Source: Chrysoporthe austroafricana
Taxonomy: Eukaryota > Ascomycota > Sordariomycetes > Diaporthales > Cryphonectriaceae
NCBI GenBank assembly: GCA_001051155.2
Contig: JYIP02000006.1
Span: 1,736,001 to 1,800,000 of the forward strand
Direction of reading: 5' to 3'
DNA length: 64,000 nucleotides
Below the pieces are notes generated by a model. It did no database searches. It was given only the letters and a program-made list of their open reading frames with translations, and was not told the origin of the DNA. This document shows, piece by piece, positions 33,508-45,576 of the stretch (the first letter of the stretch is position 1; every line of letters begins with the position of its first letter). The position numbers and the translations under genes are program-made.

Positions 33508-34460
33508 ATGAATACGGCCCGCCCCCTCGCCAGCATCGCCTCGTCCTCCCTCCTCAAGACCGTCACCACTCCCAAGATACCCACAAGACTTGTTCCTGCC
33601 ACCCTCGGCGCACTCCACCAACAACAGAGCAGATCCGCCCTCCCAGTCCTTACCACCACCACCATCAACAAGCCCCGCCTCTACTCAACAACCACCAAGA
33701 TGGCCGCCAACGCCCAGACCCTCATCGACCTCGCCAAGCAGCGCCGGTCCTACTACCCGCTGTCCAAGGACCTGACCATCACGCCCGCCCGCGTCCAGGA
33801 GATCGTCAAGGACCTCCTAGACCAGGTCCCCTCCTCCTTCAACTCCCAGTCCAACCGCGTCGTCGTCCTCTTCGGCGCCGAGCACGAGAAGCTGTGGGAC
33901 TTCACCGCTGAGGTCCTCAAGGCCATCGTCCCCGCCGACCAGTGGGAGAGCACCGCCGGCAAGATGGCCATGTTCAAGGGCGCCGCCGGAACTGTACGTC
34001 CTCTCTTCACTCCCTTTCCTCCTTCTTTCCTCCCCCCTCTTTACACTGCGCATGCCCCTCCCCACCTACCCTACCTATCTCGATTCCCCCAGCTGGTAGA
34101 CGCCCTCGCTGACCTCTGCCCCTCTTTTTCACAAACAAACAGGTCCTCTTCTTCGAGGACCAGGCCGTCGTGAACGGCATGCAGGAGAAGTTCGCCCTCT
34201 ACGCCGACCGCTTCCCCATCTGGGCCGGCCACTCGGACGCCATGCTGCAGTGGGCCACCTGGACGGCGCTCGAGGCCGAGGGCCTCGGCGCCAACCTGCA
34301 GCACTACAACCCCCTGATCGACCAGCGCGTCGCCGACGAGTGGAAGGTGCCCGCCGACTGGAAGCTCTCGGCCCAGCTCGTCTTCGGCGGCCGCGCCGGC
34401 GAGGCCGGCCCCAAGGAGTTCCTGGCCCAGGACCAGAAGTTCAAGACCTTCGGCGCCTAA
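33508..34460 (+). CDS. Nitroreductase family protein, Hbn1/Frm2-like, with probable mitochondrial presequence
   Basis: The family comprises FMN-dependent nitroreductases related to yeast Hbn1 and Frm2, linked to lipid signalling and redox balance. Two exons (33508-33993 and 34143-34460) give 267 residues. The phase-0 intron of 149 nt runs from GTACGT to ACAG. Core blocks include the N-terminal LIDLAKQRRSYYPLSKDL, the central HEKLWDFTAE, and LFFEDQAVV right after the intron. Near the C-terminus are GLGANLQHYNP and the FGGRAGEAGPKE segment. The first 64 residues are Ser/Thr/Arg-rich without acidic residues, as in a mitochondrial targeting peptide. A second ATG at 33700 with a good context (AAGATGG) would give a 203-residue protein, close to the yeast length. 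Both forms may be made. The gene shares its strand with the reductase upstream but is 1.6 kb away. Confidence 0.9.
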
Positions 34461-36167
34461 GCGCGGGAGAAAGAGACAAAGAATAGAGGAGACCCTGGTG
34501 GGAGAGGCAGAACCGCGGGGAAGCGATAGAGAGAGATAGAGAGACAGAGGGATAGACACCCACTAGAACTCGGGGGGGGGGGCACAGATCATCTAGACCT
34601 CTAGATTTCCGTCGGCCGCAGCCGCCGCTGCCGCCCAAGGGGGGGCAGCGGCTGGCCGGGCTGGCTTGCATTGGGGCGGCGCGTCTTCGCGATAAAACCT
34701 GCTCATTGGATATGTATCCCGACAAGCGAATATACCATGAATTTTCACACCCACACCCACACAAACACACACACATATACAGAGAGAGAGAGAAGAGAGA
34801 GATCTTCGCACCCACAACGTGACGCCTGTGCCCAATCGGACGCCCTGGTTAGCGTCCTCTCTGCTCTAGCTGACGCAGAGGCCTCAAGTACCGCAGCCGA
34901 GCGGCCCCCGTCAGCAAGTGGCGTGGTCAGCCGCGGGCCGAAGCGCGCTCCCCCGCTCTTCCCTGGTGCTATGTGTGTAGGTATGTAATGTATGTATGTA
35001 TGCCTGCCTGATAGTGCCTCGATGCGCGGATCTGCGTGGACGTGATTGGAGGGAGGTGGATGCTCGTGGGAAGAAGGATTGGGGAGGGGGGCGGGGTTGC
35101 TGTTCTCCTGGAAATCCCCTGGTCTGCGAGGCCGTTGGGCGGGTCGAGAAAAATACCATGTTGGGTCACTCCAGTCCAATTTGTATCTCTTTTCACAAAT
35201 CGTAGCCTGGCGTGCCTGGGTGCGTCCGTACCGCTGGGATTTGGTATCTATCTGGGTATCACTACCTACTTAACTACATACCAGCAGAGCTACATACACA
35301 AGGACATCTCATCCATCTATCTTCCTCTGGAGACCCTCCCCACATCCGCTGAGCCTTGCTGGGCCCCCTTCAGGATGCCACCATCACTGCATGTACAGGA
35401 AGACAAACAAGATCCTTGTTCCAAGATAACTCTCTTTGCTTTCGTTCAAAAAGAACAAGAAAAAGAAAGAAAGAAAAAAAAAAAAAAGCAAATCGCGGGT
35501 GATGATGTGTATCATCGGTATCTATCTACGACTATCTAAAGGTTCTATGGATGCCTTCCCTTTGCGGTCGGAGGGATGCATCCATCGCTATGAGAGGCAT
35601 TGCAGTCTTGATCGCAGCCACCCTGTGCTTCTCTGCAACCTGCACACCCGCCCTCCTCACGGCTGAGACTTTCCGCTCTGAAGCAAGAAGTCGGAGCAGA
35701 AGCTCACCTGTCAGGGGAAGATCCGAGGCAGTTTTGGATGCCCCCGCAGTCACTCCAAGTGACAAGTCTGTTGTTGTGCTTTTCTCGCCGTCATTCATAA
35801 GTTCTGGCCGTAATTCATTTCGTCCGTGCTGCCATGGCACATCACCACCCCCCTTGAGCCCATGTTTGCTTGCCGATCTCGGCCCACCTCCCCAAAACTC
35901 CCGTCCAGTGTCGATTCGTAACAATTTGGACCCGTGATCTTTATCTTATCCTGGCTCGTATGGCCATGAAACTACTCACAGTGTCGCCAGGGCTGGACTT
36001 GGACTACCAAGGTACGCAAAGGACGTGTCGTCATGTTGCGTGAGTGCATCCACTGAAGGCTGTACCAAAGGTCATCCGGCGATGATACCGGGGGCATGTG
36101 CGTTGAGTGAGCCGCTCGGGGTCCAAGATTCATCTTCCATCGAATTGAATTCAGGTACAGCGCCCCC
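34461..36167. other. Convergent 3' region rich in microsatellites
   Basis: Lies between the 3' ends of the nitroreductase (+) and transportin (-). It holds GATA/GA-type repeats at about 34520-34555, a CA/GA microsatellite, a GTAT-type repeat near 34980-35005 and a run of 14 A (35474-35487). No gene is supported; the open frames follow the simple repeats. Confidence 0.55.
34744..34803 (+). repeat. CA/GA microsatellite
   Basis: A stretch of imperfect CACACC and CACA units passes directly into GAGA units. It is simple sequence in the presumed 3' flank of the nitroreductase gene. Confidence 0.8.
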
Positions 36168-39128
36168 CTACAGGCTATACTTGTTCTTCAGAGCTTCGCG
36201 GTCCCCAGCGGGGAGCTGGTTGAGAAACTGGTCGAACTGAGGGATCATTTGCCGATAGACATCGATGATCTACGGAACGGGTCAACACGGTCCTCTACCC
36301 CTGGAAAAGGGAGACATGACCCTTCTCTTGTCGGTAGACTCACCTTCTGGAAAAGATCATGTAATTCACGGTTGATATCGCTCGGCAACCTCGTGTTGTA
36401 CTGCGCTATGCACTGAAAGTACGACAGCATGCTCTTCTCCATCGCCTGGGGGTTCTGCCCGACGATCATTGTGAAGCCCTTCAGCGCACTCGCTTTCTCG
36501 TCTGTAGAGTCGAGCTCGGTCATGGCACCCAGGAACTCGTCGGCAAAGGTCGCCAAGTGAGGCGCCAAAACATCTGCGTTCTGCAAGCCTAAGCGGCCAA
36601 GGGCGATCGCGGCGTTCTCGGTCACGCTGATGGGTACAGTCGGATTGACCATAATCTGCACAAAACGCTCCATCAAATCATTCACATACGGCGCCATACC
36701 CTTCCCGTTCTGAATGGCGATCTCTCCGGCGCTCCAACAGGCGTTGTTGACCACGCTGAAGCAGCCATCAATGTCCTCATCGACCACATTATCGAAGTCG
36801 AGTTGCCTGAGCAGTATCGGGAATATTGATGATAGGTGACTTTGTAGTTGTGGGAATACATACTTGGCGCAGTCGCCAAGAAGAGCGTACGCTGACTGCC
36901 GGACCTCGTCCGCTGGATCCTCCATGCAGAGGTTCAGGAGCTCGAAGAACGCCGGATCTGCGTCCTTGACTAGAGCTTGAGCCTTGTCATCCTCAAGGCA
37001 CTGGATGATGGCACTGAGGAGGTCGATGCTAGTAACGAGGAAGTCCTTGTCGGGCTGCTCGAAGTTGTGGTTCGTCTTCGCTGCCAACGTCTGTTCGAGG
37101 TTCTGGTGGATGATGGTGACGCAGCGCCTGAAGATGGGGTGTGCATACGGAGCGAATGCATCTCTCATGGCCATGGCGACGTAAGAGAGACACTCGAGGA
37201 GTGGGAATACCTCGCGCGATTCATCGGATACCTTTCGCCACCGGTCGATCAGGGCGGGCATCAGCTGGCCCGAGTGTTCTGGCAGCGCCAGAACTGGTCC
37301 AACATGCTCTGCGAGGGTCTGGACGCAGTCGTAGAGAATGTACATGTTCTTGTCCTTGTACTTGGCGAAGCACCGGATGTACTGCTGGACGATCGGTCCG
37401 GTGTAAGGCTCGAGCACCTTGCCAGCCTTCTCCTCGAGATTTGCCATGGCCGACGCACCAGCCTCCTGGACCTTCTTGTTCTTGTCGAGCATCTTGTGCA
37501 GGATACCCTCCATCATCGGCACGAAGTACGCCCGTATCTGTTGTGGGTCTCTCAGATTCGCAGCCCACGATGAGTAGCGGCCAAGCGTCCAGCATGTGAT
37601 CTGCCTGACAATGGGCTCTGGGTCGTTCAGGAGGGAGATGAGGTACGGAACCAGCTCCGGTAGATGAGGCGTAACCGCTGTCATGCAGCCCTCCGCGACA
37701 GCGCCCAGGGCGAGAACGGAGGCCTCTCGGCGCGGCCACTCCTCGTGCTTCAGATTCGTCGTGAGATACGGGAGGATGCCATCGAAGACGGGGTCCTTGA
37801 AATCGCGCGCGAAGACGTCCAACGCAGCCGCAGAGCATTTCCGCAGGGTCCACTTCTCATCTGGATTCTCGTCACCAAATTCTTCGTCGAGTTCGTCGAT
37901 CTCACCCTCCTCCAGATCGTTGTCCATGCTGGCAAGCTTCTGGTACGCGTTGCCGTTCTCAGCAGCGTCAGCCGAATGAGAGGCGGCAAGTTTGCGTGTG
38001 GATTTATTTTGCGCAAATTGGGGCTTAATATCCTCGGCGCGGTCTTCCTCTTCCTCGTCGTCCGACGCGCCGCCCAGCAGAGCAATGTCCTCCCCGCTGT
38101 AGACCATAGACTCCAGCAGGACAGGGATTATCTTCTGGAGGTAAGGGCTCATAGAATGCCAGAGACTTTCGTGCTCGCCGACTGTGAGCCAGAACTCTGC
38201 CGCCTCGCACGCCAGCTCTTCGTCCTCGCTCTTCTGCTGCGTGATGATATAATCCACCAGCCCGCCGATGTGCGGCATCAGCTTGTCGGGCCTCGTGTCG
38301 ACCAGCTGCACGAAGCAGCGACATACCTGACGTCGAACATCGTCGTCGGCATCGTTAGCCAGGGTGAAAAGGGCCTGGAGGAGGTCGTCTATGCAATTGA
38401 GCATAGCCTGGGTCTTGCGCGGAGTAAAGACGTTGATGGCAGTGAGCGCCTGGGCGCGCACCTTCGGCAGGCTGCTCTTGGTGGCCTGGATGAACTTGGG
38501 CAGCAAGTAGTTGAGTGGTCGCTGGCCGTTCTGCTCGCGCTGCAGTATCTTGAAGTTGTCCTCACAGATCTTGGCCATGGCCGCCATTGCGCCCTCCTGG
38601 CCCTCTGGAGACACCTGGCCGGTCTCGTTCCCGATCATCTTCAGGAGCTCGGGGAGGAACTCGGGCCACGAGTATATGCCCACGCGGCTGATGAGCTCCG
38701 TCGCAATATTTCCGGCATAACTTCGGATCTGGGGAGACTTGTCTTGTATGCCAAGAGGTATGGCGATCTTGATCAGGCTCAGCGAGGTCTCGGGGATCTG
38801 CTTGAAGTTGAACTTGACATTGTTCTTCAGCATGATCGCCGCAGCGGAGCGAACAAGGCCATAGTCTTGGGCAGAGAAGGTGAGGCCCTGGGGCGGGTCG
38901 GGGCTAGAGAAGAGGTAGGCTAGGTAGTTGTTGAAGTCTGGCGAGGCCTTGGCTTGTGATAGCATCTTGGAGGGAGAAGTCAGCAGCGTCGTTCCGGAGT
39001 AGGGGACCGTGGGGACCTCGTCGTACCAGCTCCGCCTTCTTCTGAGCCGCCTTGTCGAAGCCGCTGAGGGAGTCCTTGAGGTAGAGGGCCAGAGTCTGTA
39101 GAGACTCCGGCGACGGTTGCCACGCCAT
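36168..39128 (-). CDS. KAP104: Transportin / importin beta-2 (karyopherin Kap104)
   Basis: A nuclear import receptor that carries PY-NLS cargoes such as hnRNP-type RNA-binding proteins through the nuclear pore, releasing them on binding Ran-GTP. Three exons (39128-39027, 38965-36344, 36269-36168) give 941 residues. Both introns are phase 0 (61 and 74 nt); the first has a CTGAC branch site close to its CAAG acceptor. The protein is a chain of HEAT repeats. The N-terminal ASPDFNNYLAYLF and LKNNVKFNF are family blocks. The acidic loop used for cargo release is at about residues 330-350 (SDDEEEEDRAEDI). A second acidic stretch precedes the WTLRKCSAAALDVFA block near residue 410. Later blocks include AVAEGCM and CWTLGRYSSW. 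The small last exon encodes the conserved tail VYRQMIPQFDQFLNQLP, ending KYSL. Length, order and motifs all fit. Confidence 0.97.
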
Positions 39129-41347
39129 AACGGGGGACGGGGGAGGGTAGTGAGGGCACAGCAGGGCACCACCTCCACAGCAGGCCGGAGTAAGGTCGAC
39201 GGAGGTAACCAAGGTGTCAGCACGCCTGCTCTGGTCGTGTTCGAGCGTTCTGGTCGAGAAGGGATAGGGAGGGGGGGGTGGGAGTGGGAGCGGATGTACG
39301 AGAGATCGCCGGGGGGAAGAAGGTTGAAAGCTAAGGCGCCTGGGCAGGCTTGTATGGAGAGCGGGTGCCGCTGAGCTGTGGTAGAGATTGGTGGGGTGTT
39401 CAGCAGGGGCGGGCTCCAAAGATTGCAACCCCTCTCAAGACACTAGGGCGCCGTTGCCAGCCAGCCAGCCAGGAAACGATGGGAACGGCAGCGGTCCAGG
39501 TCTCGCCAGGTTTTTTCCGATGGGAAATTTTTTCTACCGGGGTTAAAAAAAATAAAGACGGGGAGAGCGAGACAGATCGGCGAGATCTCTCGAAACCGAA
39601 AACGACGCATAAACCTGCACTTCCGCCCTGGGTGGACATCAGAGATTTTAATCAAAACGTGAGATGGGGGCCAGAGCCGCCGCCATCAGCCTTCGAGGAC
39701 GGCACTGGGGGGTCAGGATGGCCCGTGTGTCTGAGTTTTACAGGACCGGGCTACCGCCTCAGAACTCAAAACCGCCTTCAGGGCCTGTGGCAGGGCCTGT
39801 GGCAGCTCAAGTGGATCTTCCTTATTTCTGGCTATGTGGAGGCCAAGTGACATATCACCTGCCAGTCCCGTCATGGCTGCAGGCGGGCAGCTTCAGGAGG
39901 AATGTTTCCTGGATTTTGCAGGCGAGAGTCGCAGCGCCAGGCACGCAACCGGCGCGCCCCTCCTCTGCTGGATGCAACCAGGACGGACCTCAACTCAATC
40001 CCCAGGTCACGGCCCTGTATCATGAGCACCCGAGTTTCACTGCGATCCCTGGCCTGCAGACTAGGGAGGGGCCTGCGCTCTACTGAGTAAGCCGAGAGCA
40101 GGGCGCCGTCTCGCCGGCACGACGGCACGTACGGCTGGTAGGCTTCGCCCTGCTCTCTCACTGGGCCGCCGCGATCTCAGATATTTGACCAGAGCAGACG
40201 GTGTATACGAGACGGTATCATGCATGCTCCCGAGAGCTGTCCATATCGCAAGACTGTTGGCGCAGAGGTCAGGGTACCAACCAGTACTGAACCTGCAGGT
40301 GGGAGCCGATGTGGCAAGCCTCTTAGGTCAAAATATGTTCGACCCCTGCTCTGACGTAGGCAGTAGCATCTCAACGGCCTTGCACGGGATGTTGTCTACA
40401 CCCAGATTGTTTCCCAAGCGTTTGCCTCCCCAAGTACTGGAAGCTTGCTTGACACCCTGCGGTACGCCCGGCGCGTCATGTGGTGAACCGTACACAAGAG
40501 CAGCACTATAGCCTTGGGGTACGACCCGGCGAGTTGGCCCTGGCAACCACTTGCCCAAGGCTTGTTGTTCGCCGAGGTGAGCGTTTGATAATCTGACGGC
40601 TTGGTCGGGTGGGAGCTGCCAGCGGCCTCGGCGTAGATCGAAGACGTCCAGTGGCTCAAGGATCACTAGCCGTTGTCGATAAATTCGTCTGAACATAGAT
40701 TGGATGAGGCCTTACTACGTTCGCACTCTCGTATCTACCTAGGTATCGCAGCTTGTGTCACCGGCCAGTCGTGGGGATTCGGGACCGAATAAGTTCTCTT
40801 GCTTGTCACATCGCGTTTGCCCCCGAGATACTCCTGACAGCACCGGTCCACCGAGGGGGGGGGGGATCGGCATTGTACTGCGACCTTCGGGCTGCTAAAC
40901 AGAAGGAAGGACTATTGACAGCGCAATCTAACATGTCAGCTCTTATTGCCCTTGAATTCAGCCATCCTCAATATTCCCATGGGCTAGACCCGTTTGCGAG
41001 CGCGCGCCACTCCGATTCCTGGCTCACCCGAGCTTCTGCTCCGCTCAGGCTCCTCCCGTCGAAGGCCTCAAGCGGCCCATTGTGTGGGTCTGTGTGACTC
41101 GGCCATCTGTGCTGACCTTCTTGGCTTGGTGTCGAGAAATGATGTGGTGAGTGTCTACCGCAGGTGGGCTTGCCAACGGGGGCGTTGGCACATCTCCAGC
41201 GCCCGCTCCCTTGTTCCATGCTCAAGCGAAGCCTCTTGTGTGACAATCCCTGTCCTGGCGTGCCCTGCTCCGTGCTTGCTCTAGAGGAGCAACCCATTCA
41301 AAGGTTGAAAACCGCGACTTCGCCGGATTCCTAGCACCCAAGAGCCT
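39129..41347. other. Intergenic region upstream of transportin
   Basis: The first part is the presumed promoter and 5' UTR of the minus-strand transportin gene. The rest shows no supportable gene. TACCTAGGTA lies at 40736-40745 and a poly-G run at about 40855-40865. The right end is the 3' flank of the proteasome-chaperone gene. Confidence 0.5.
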
Positions 41348-41880
41348 TCATGAGTTGCTGATAGACATCCCAGACACCCCATTCGTAACGCCTAGAGACG
41401 TGTGCAATTTCTCCGTGACGACCTCAACTACCTTCTTGAAGGCCTCCATCTCCTCCTCCACAGTCCCGCCGAGTCCTGCGCCTGCGAGACTCACCGAGCT
41501 GCCCACGTACACGGGGAGCTGGGCCCTCTTCGCGAGGAGCCGCGCCAGGCGCGAGGTGAACTCCAGTGAGGACTCGACGCTGAAGAGGGGCGTCGAGAGG
41601 GGCTGGGCCGGGTTGAATTTCTAACGCGAGAGGTCAGTACGGCGTTCCAGCTGCGGTGCTGACAGACAGCAAGCATGAGAGATGGGCGAGCAGGACTCAC
41701 GTCCGGCAGCGCGTAGACAAAGGAGCCCATGGGCGGCGGGCTCGACGTCTCATCCGCCGTCGCGGTCGTTAGGAAGATGAGGATGGAGTTTGTCTGGACG
41801 GTGAGATGGACGTAGATCCGGGTGTCGAGGGACCGCGGGAGGGGGAAGGAGAGCTGGAATGTCTCCGCGGAGGTCGCCAT
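41348..41880 (-). CDS. Proteasome assembly chaperone 4 (PAC4)-like protein
   Basis: Proteins of this type pair with a partner chaperone to help build the alpha ring of the 20S proteasome. Two exons (41880-41701 and 41620-41348) give 150 residues. The phase-0 intron (41700-41621, 80 nt) begins GTGAGT and ends TTAG. The fold is visible as an N-terminal run of beta-strands (FQLSFPLPR, IYVHLTVQTNSILIFLTTA), a short loop with MGSFVYALPD, then a helix (LEFTSRLARLLAKRAQ) and a strand with PVYVGSS. The helix EEEMEAFKKVVEVVTEKL closes the domain. Size and the order of strands and helices fit PAC4/PSMG4-type proteins, but short chaperones of this group diverge quickly, so the exact subtype is an inference. 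An upstream ATG at 41886 would add two residues. Confidence 0.7.
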
Positions 41881-42710
41881 CTTCACGGAGCCGGAGCTGG
41901 CACCTGCGGCTGATGAGACGCTGCTGGGTCACCGAACGTGCCGGGCTGTTGCTTGGTCGAGGGCGAGATACGGGCACAGCCAGGGCAATGGTCTCGGGGT
42001 GAAGCTTCTTGGCTCGGATCTGGCAAACAAATGTCACCTCACGAGGTGCATTGCAGTGCGGCTGTCAGTTCGGGGCCTTGGCTGTCCTTGGCTAGGTTTG
42101 GGCCTGCTTGGCGTGGCAGCCCTGGCGATGAGATCTCCAGCGGGAGCTGGCGGCTCGGGTGTCCGCCCCCTACAGGGGCCACAGAGGGCTCGGACAAGCT
42201 CTCAGCGGATGATGTGCAGCTGGGCGGGCAGCTGGGTGGAACCCACCTCCTGCAGACCGGGCCTGGCCTGGTGCCTGGGTTGGGCTTGGCAGCAGCACCT
42301 CATGACCCCAATCCACGATCGGCGAGCATGCCCTGCCCCAAGCTTCACACTCCGCAGTGGAAAACAACAACCGGACAAAACCCCACCAGTTGGCGATGTC
42401 TGATCTGCTTTTTGGGTAGCATCGTCGTCTTCACTCTTTCTTTTCCCTCATATCTCTTATCTCCAAACCTATCCTTGAACACTGCCCAGCATGCATCTCA
42501 GCAATTCTTAATCAGCCACCTCTGGTGACCAAGTCCGAAGATATCACCGAAGGCGCATTTCTAAGAATTCTCACCACAACCTCGCCCTCACCGATACTTG
42601 ACGACCAAACTCACATCCCTGTGTAGACTCCTGTCTTCGGCTCCAAGATCTCATTCTCGACATCAAGTTCGCCTCAGATCACAAACTCACACCACCTTGA
42701 ATGCGGCAAC
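41881..42710. other. Divergent promoter region
   Basis: Lies between the divergent PAC4-like (-) and N2227 methyltransferase (+) genes and should contain both promoters. No other gene is seen. Confidence 0.55.
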
Positions 42711-44143
42711 ATGACCACACAGCAGCCCATGGATGAGAGCGACTGGCAGGGCGTTGACAAGACTGTCGATGACCCGGAGGAGGCCAGAGTTATGTTCTGC
42801 GCTCTGGACTCCTTCTTGTCAGTTGATGCATCCCTGATCTGCCAGCCCAGCGCTGTATTCACTGTCACCTCATGTTTGCTGAGTTTTGGGGGCTGAGGTG
42901 GACGTGAGACCATATTCATCACCTTTGTTATGTATCAGCCTGTCATGTATACATCTCTTCAGATGGGAGTGCTCTTAAATACTCTGCTTCAAGCTGCTGA
43001 CCGTCCTACAGGCAATATGGAAAGGTTGCCCATTTCAACTGCACCCATCTACGCCGCCAATCCTTCTACGCCCTGCCTGAGGCTCATTGGAAGATGCTGG
43101 CTGCTCCTCCGTTTAACTATCTTGAGACCCTGGACAAGGTCGACGCGGCTATTGACTCCAACGCCGAACTTGCCCGGAACATCGTGAAGCACGGGCTGCG
43201 GAGCTTCCAGGTCTACGAGCACACCGAGGAGGGCAACTTCCAAGTCATGCCCGAGCAGTGGGTTGGCGTTGCCAAGTACAGCGATATCGACAAGGCGAGG
43301 AGCACTATTCGCCAGTTCTATCGTGACTGGTCTTCTGAGGGGGCTGAGGAGCGCGAGGCCAGCTACGGTCCCATCAAGCGCACTCTGGCGGCCGAGCGCG
43401 CCAACAAGCCCGAGGCCCAGCACCTGAAGGTCCTTGTCCCGGGCGCTGGCCTGGGCAGGCTCGTCTTCGATCTGAGCCTGGACGGCTTCGATACGGAGGG
43501 TAACGAGATTTCCTACCACCAACTCGTTGCCTCCTCCTATATCCTCAATTACGTACAGTCCGCCGGTCAGCACACTATCTACCCATGGGTTCACACCTTC
43601 TCCAACCACAACACCCGCGAGCGCCATCTTACGGGCTACAAAATCCCCGATATCCACCCTGCAACGGCAATGTCGACAGCGCAGGGCGTCGGCCCCATGT
43701 CGATGTGCGCCGCAGACTTCCTCTGTCTCTATAGTGACGAGGAACACAAGAGTACCTACGACGCCGTTGCCTCTGTCTTCTTCCTCGACACCGCGCCCAA
43801 CCTGATCCGCTACCTCGAGACCATCTACTCCTGCCTCAAGCCTGGCGGTGTTCTCATCAACATCGGCCCTCTTCTGTGGCACTTCGAGAACAACGCGCCA
43901 GGCAACCACGGCCACGATGACGATGGTGATGGCGAGCATGACGCCAACAACTCGTCGGGAATTGCGGACCCGGGCAGCTTTGAGCTGTCTGCTGACGAGG
44001 TGATGGCGCTCGTCAAGAGCGTCGGCTTTGTGGTCGAGAAGATGGAGTCCGGCATCAAGGCTCCGTACATCCAGGACCCGCAGTCAATGCTGCAGACGAT
44101 TTATCATGCCACATTTTGGGTGGCGCGAAAGCCTGCTGTCTGA
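42711..44143 (+). CDS. N2227-type methyltransferase (carnosine N-methyltransferase-like)
   Basis: The family includes human CARNMT1, which methylates carnosine, and yeast YNL092W; it uses S-adenosylmethionine. Two exons (42711-42817 and 43012-44143) give 412 residues. The intron (194 nt) begins GTCAGT and ends ACAG; a GCTGAC branch site lies just before the acceptor, and joining restores the frame exactly. The start of the second exon reads YGKVAHFNCTHLRRQSF, a family block. The SAM-binding loop is VLVPGAGLGRLVFDL with the glycines from residue 180, followed by GNEISY as the acidic strand-end motif. Later blocks are ADFL, VFFLDTAPNLIRYLETI and LKPGGVLINIGPLLWHF. A His/Asp-rich insertion (about residues 330-345) is a local addition. 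The gene is divergent from the PAC4-like gene and convergent with the SDR gene. Confidence 0.92.
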
Positions 44144-44581
44144 GTCTGGTTCGAGTGAATCCACAGTTTGGACCATGAGAGGGGGCGAAGCGGAAATTAC
44201 TGTTATTCTTAGACCGGAAGTCGAAGGCTCGGCGAAAAACGACCCGAATGACTTTCATGTCGTAGACATTGTTCACCACTGCAACCGCCCCTAAATTTGT
44301 TCAGCGGCCGGATAGGAGCCCAATACCAGCATAGTCGCAGCTTGAGGTGAGACATCGTTATGGAAAGCTCAAGCTATGCGGATACTGTTTTAATTACAAA
44401 TTGATGATGGCAGACTACTTACATAGCCAGAATCCACAAGGGCATATCGAGATGTTGTTACCCTCCAAATGTGAGACATACGTCTTTCTGGTGAACCCGA
44501 TACGTGCTCTCTCCTAGTGTATACAGCTGTCGTCTGTCCACACTATACACAAGCCCTCCTCCCGCCTTTCCATGATGATCC
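44144..44581. other. Convergent 3' intergenic region
   Basis: Presumed 3' UTRs of the methyltransferase (+) and SDR (-) genes. Nothing else is seen. Confidence 0.55.
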
Positions 44582-45576
44582 CTACAAATGCGACTCCCCA
44601 GCAGCTAACAATTCCCCCCTATCCCACCTCGCGCCCCCATCCACGGCGATCGCCTCCCCGTTGACGTGGCTCCCGGCCCTGCTACACAGATACACCACCA
44701 CGCCGGCGATATCCTCCGGCCGGCCGAGCCTCCTCATCGGGTTGAGGTCGGCGAACTTCTTCTGCCCGCCGCTCAGCTCCAGCAGGCCCGTGCTCATCTT
44801 GGTCGGGAAGAACCCCGGGCAGATGCTGTTGACGGTGATGTGCCGCGGGCCGAGCTCGACGGCCAGGTTCCTGCCGAGGTGGATCACGCCGGCCTTGCTG
44901 GCGGAGTACCCGAACGTGGCCTGGCGGCCCAGGGTGCCGACGCCGAGCCCGGCGGTGGACGCGGTGATGAGGACGCGGCTCGGGTCCGCGGCGGAGGCGC
45001 GCGCCTGCAGCAGCGGCGCGAAGAGGCGCACCGTGTTGAACACGGCGCGCACGTTCAGGTCGAGCACCTTGGCGATGGCCGCGTCCGGGTGCGTGTCGAA
45101 GCGCTCGCCCCACGTCGCGCCCGCGTTGGCCAGCAGGATGTCTACGTGGTCCGTGTGCCGCCGCACGCCGTCCAGCAGCGCCTGCACACCCTCGACGGTC
45201 GCGCTGTCCGCCGGCACCGCGATCGCCCGGCTCCCCGCCGGCAGGTTTGGGAGGCTGTTGAGCGTCTTGGCCGCGGCGTCGCAGGCGCCGGCCTTGCGCG
45301 AGGAGACGAAGACCTTGGTGCAGCCTGCCTGGAGGAGGCTGTGCGGCAGTCAGTCAGCCAATCAGTCAGTGATTCCGCGTTCGTTTTTCGACGGGTGAGC
45401 CAGGATTTCTTTGTGCTAAATAGTCGTAGAGGACAGGGTGTGCAGTGTGTTGTTTCGGGACGGACTCACGCTGACGCTGCTGTCAGGCCGAGTCCTCGCG
45501 AACCTCCAGTGATGACCGCGACCTTTCCCTTGAGGCTGAAGAGGGAGCCGAAGTCCTCGATCTTGTGGTCCTCCAT
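44582..45576 (-). CDS. Short-chain dehydrogenase/reductase (SDR)
   Basis: An NAD(P)H-dependent oxidoreductase of the classical SDR type; the substrate is unknown. Two exons (45576-45470 and 45338-44582) give 287 residues. The intron of 131 nt begins GTGAGT and ends CACAG. The split codon is restored to Ala only with this acceptor, not with the CAG nine bases further on. The cofactor motif TGGSRGLG lies at about residues 22-29, NAG starts at residue 107, the catalytic Ser is residue 163 (ITAS), and the YSASK box gives Tyr180 and Lys184. The end VNGEAIAVDGG is the usual SDR C-terminal block. RRLGRPEDIAGVVVYLCS resembles the 3-oxoacyl-ACP reductase-like branch, a frequent match for fungal SDRs of unknown role. 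The intron contains a short CAGT tandem repeat (about 45346-45372). Confidence 0.93.

Noticed and set aside
18642..34460. A secondary-metabolite cluster (P450, reductase, nitroreductase)
   Set aside because: No backbone synthase, transferase, transporter or regulator is present, and the nitroreductase is a common housekeeping type.
37664..38923. 419-codon plus-strand frame
   Set aside because: Antisense to transportin, whose frame is certain.
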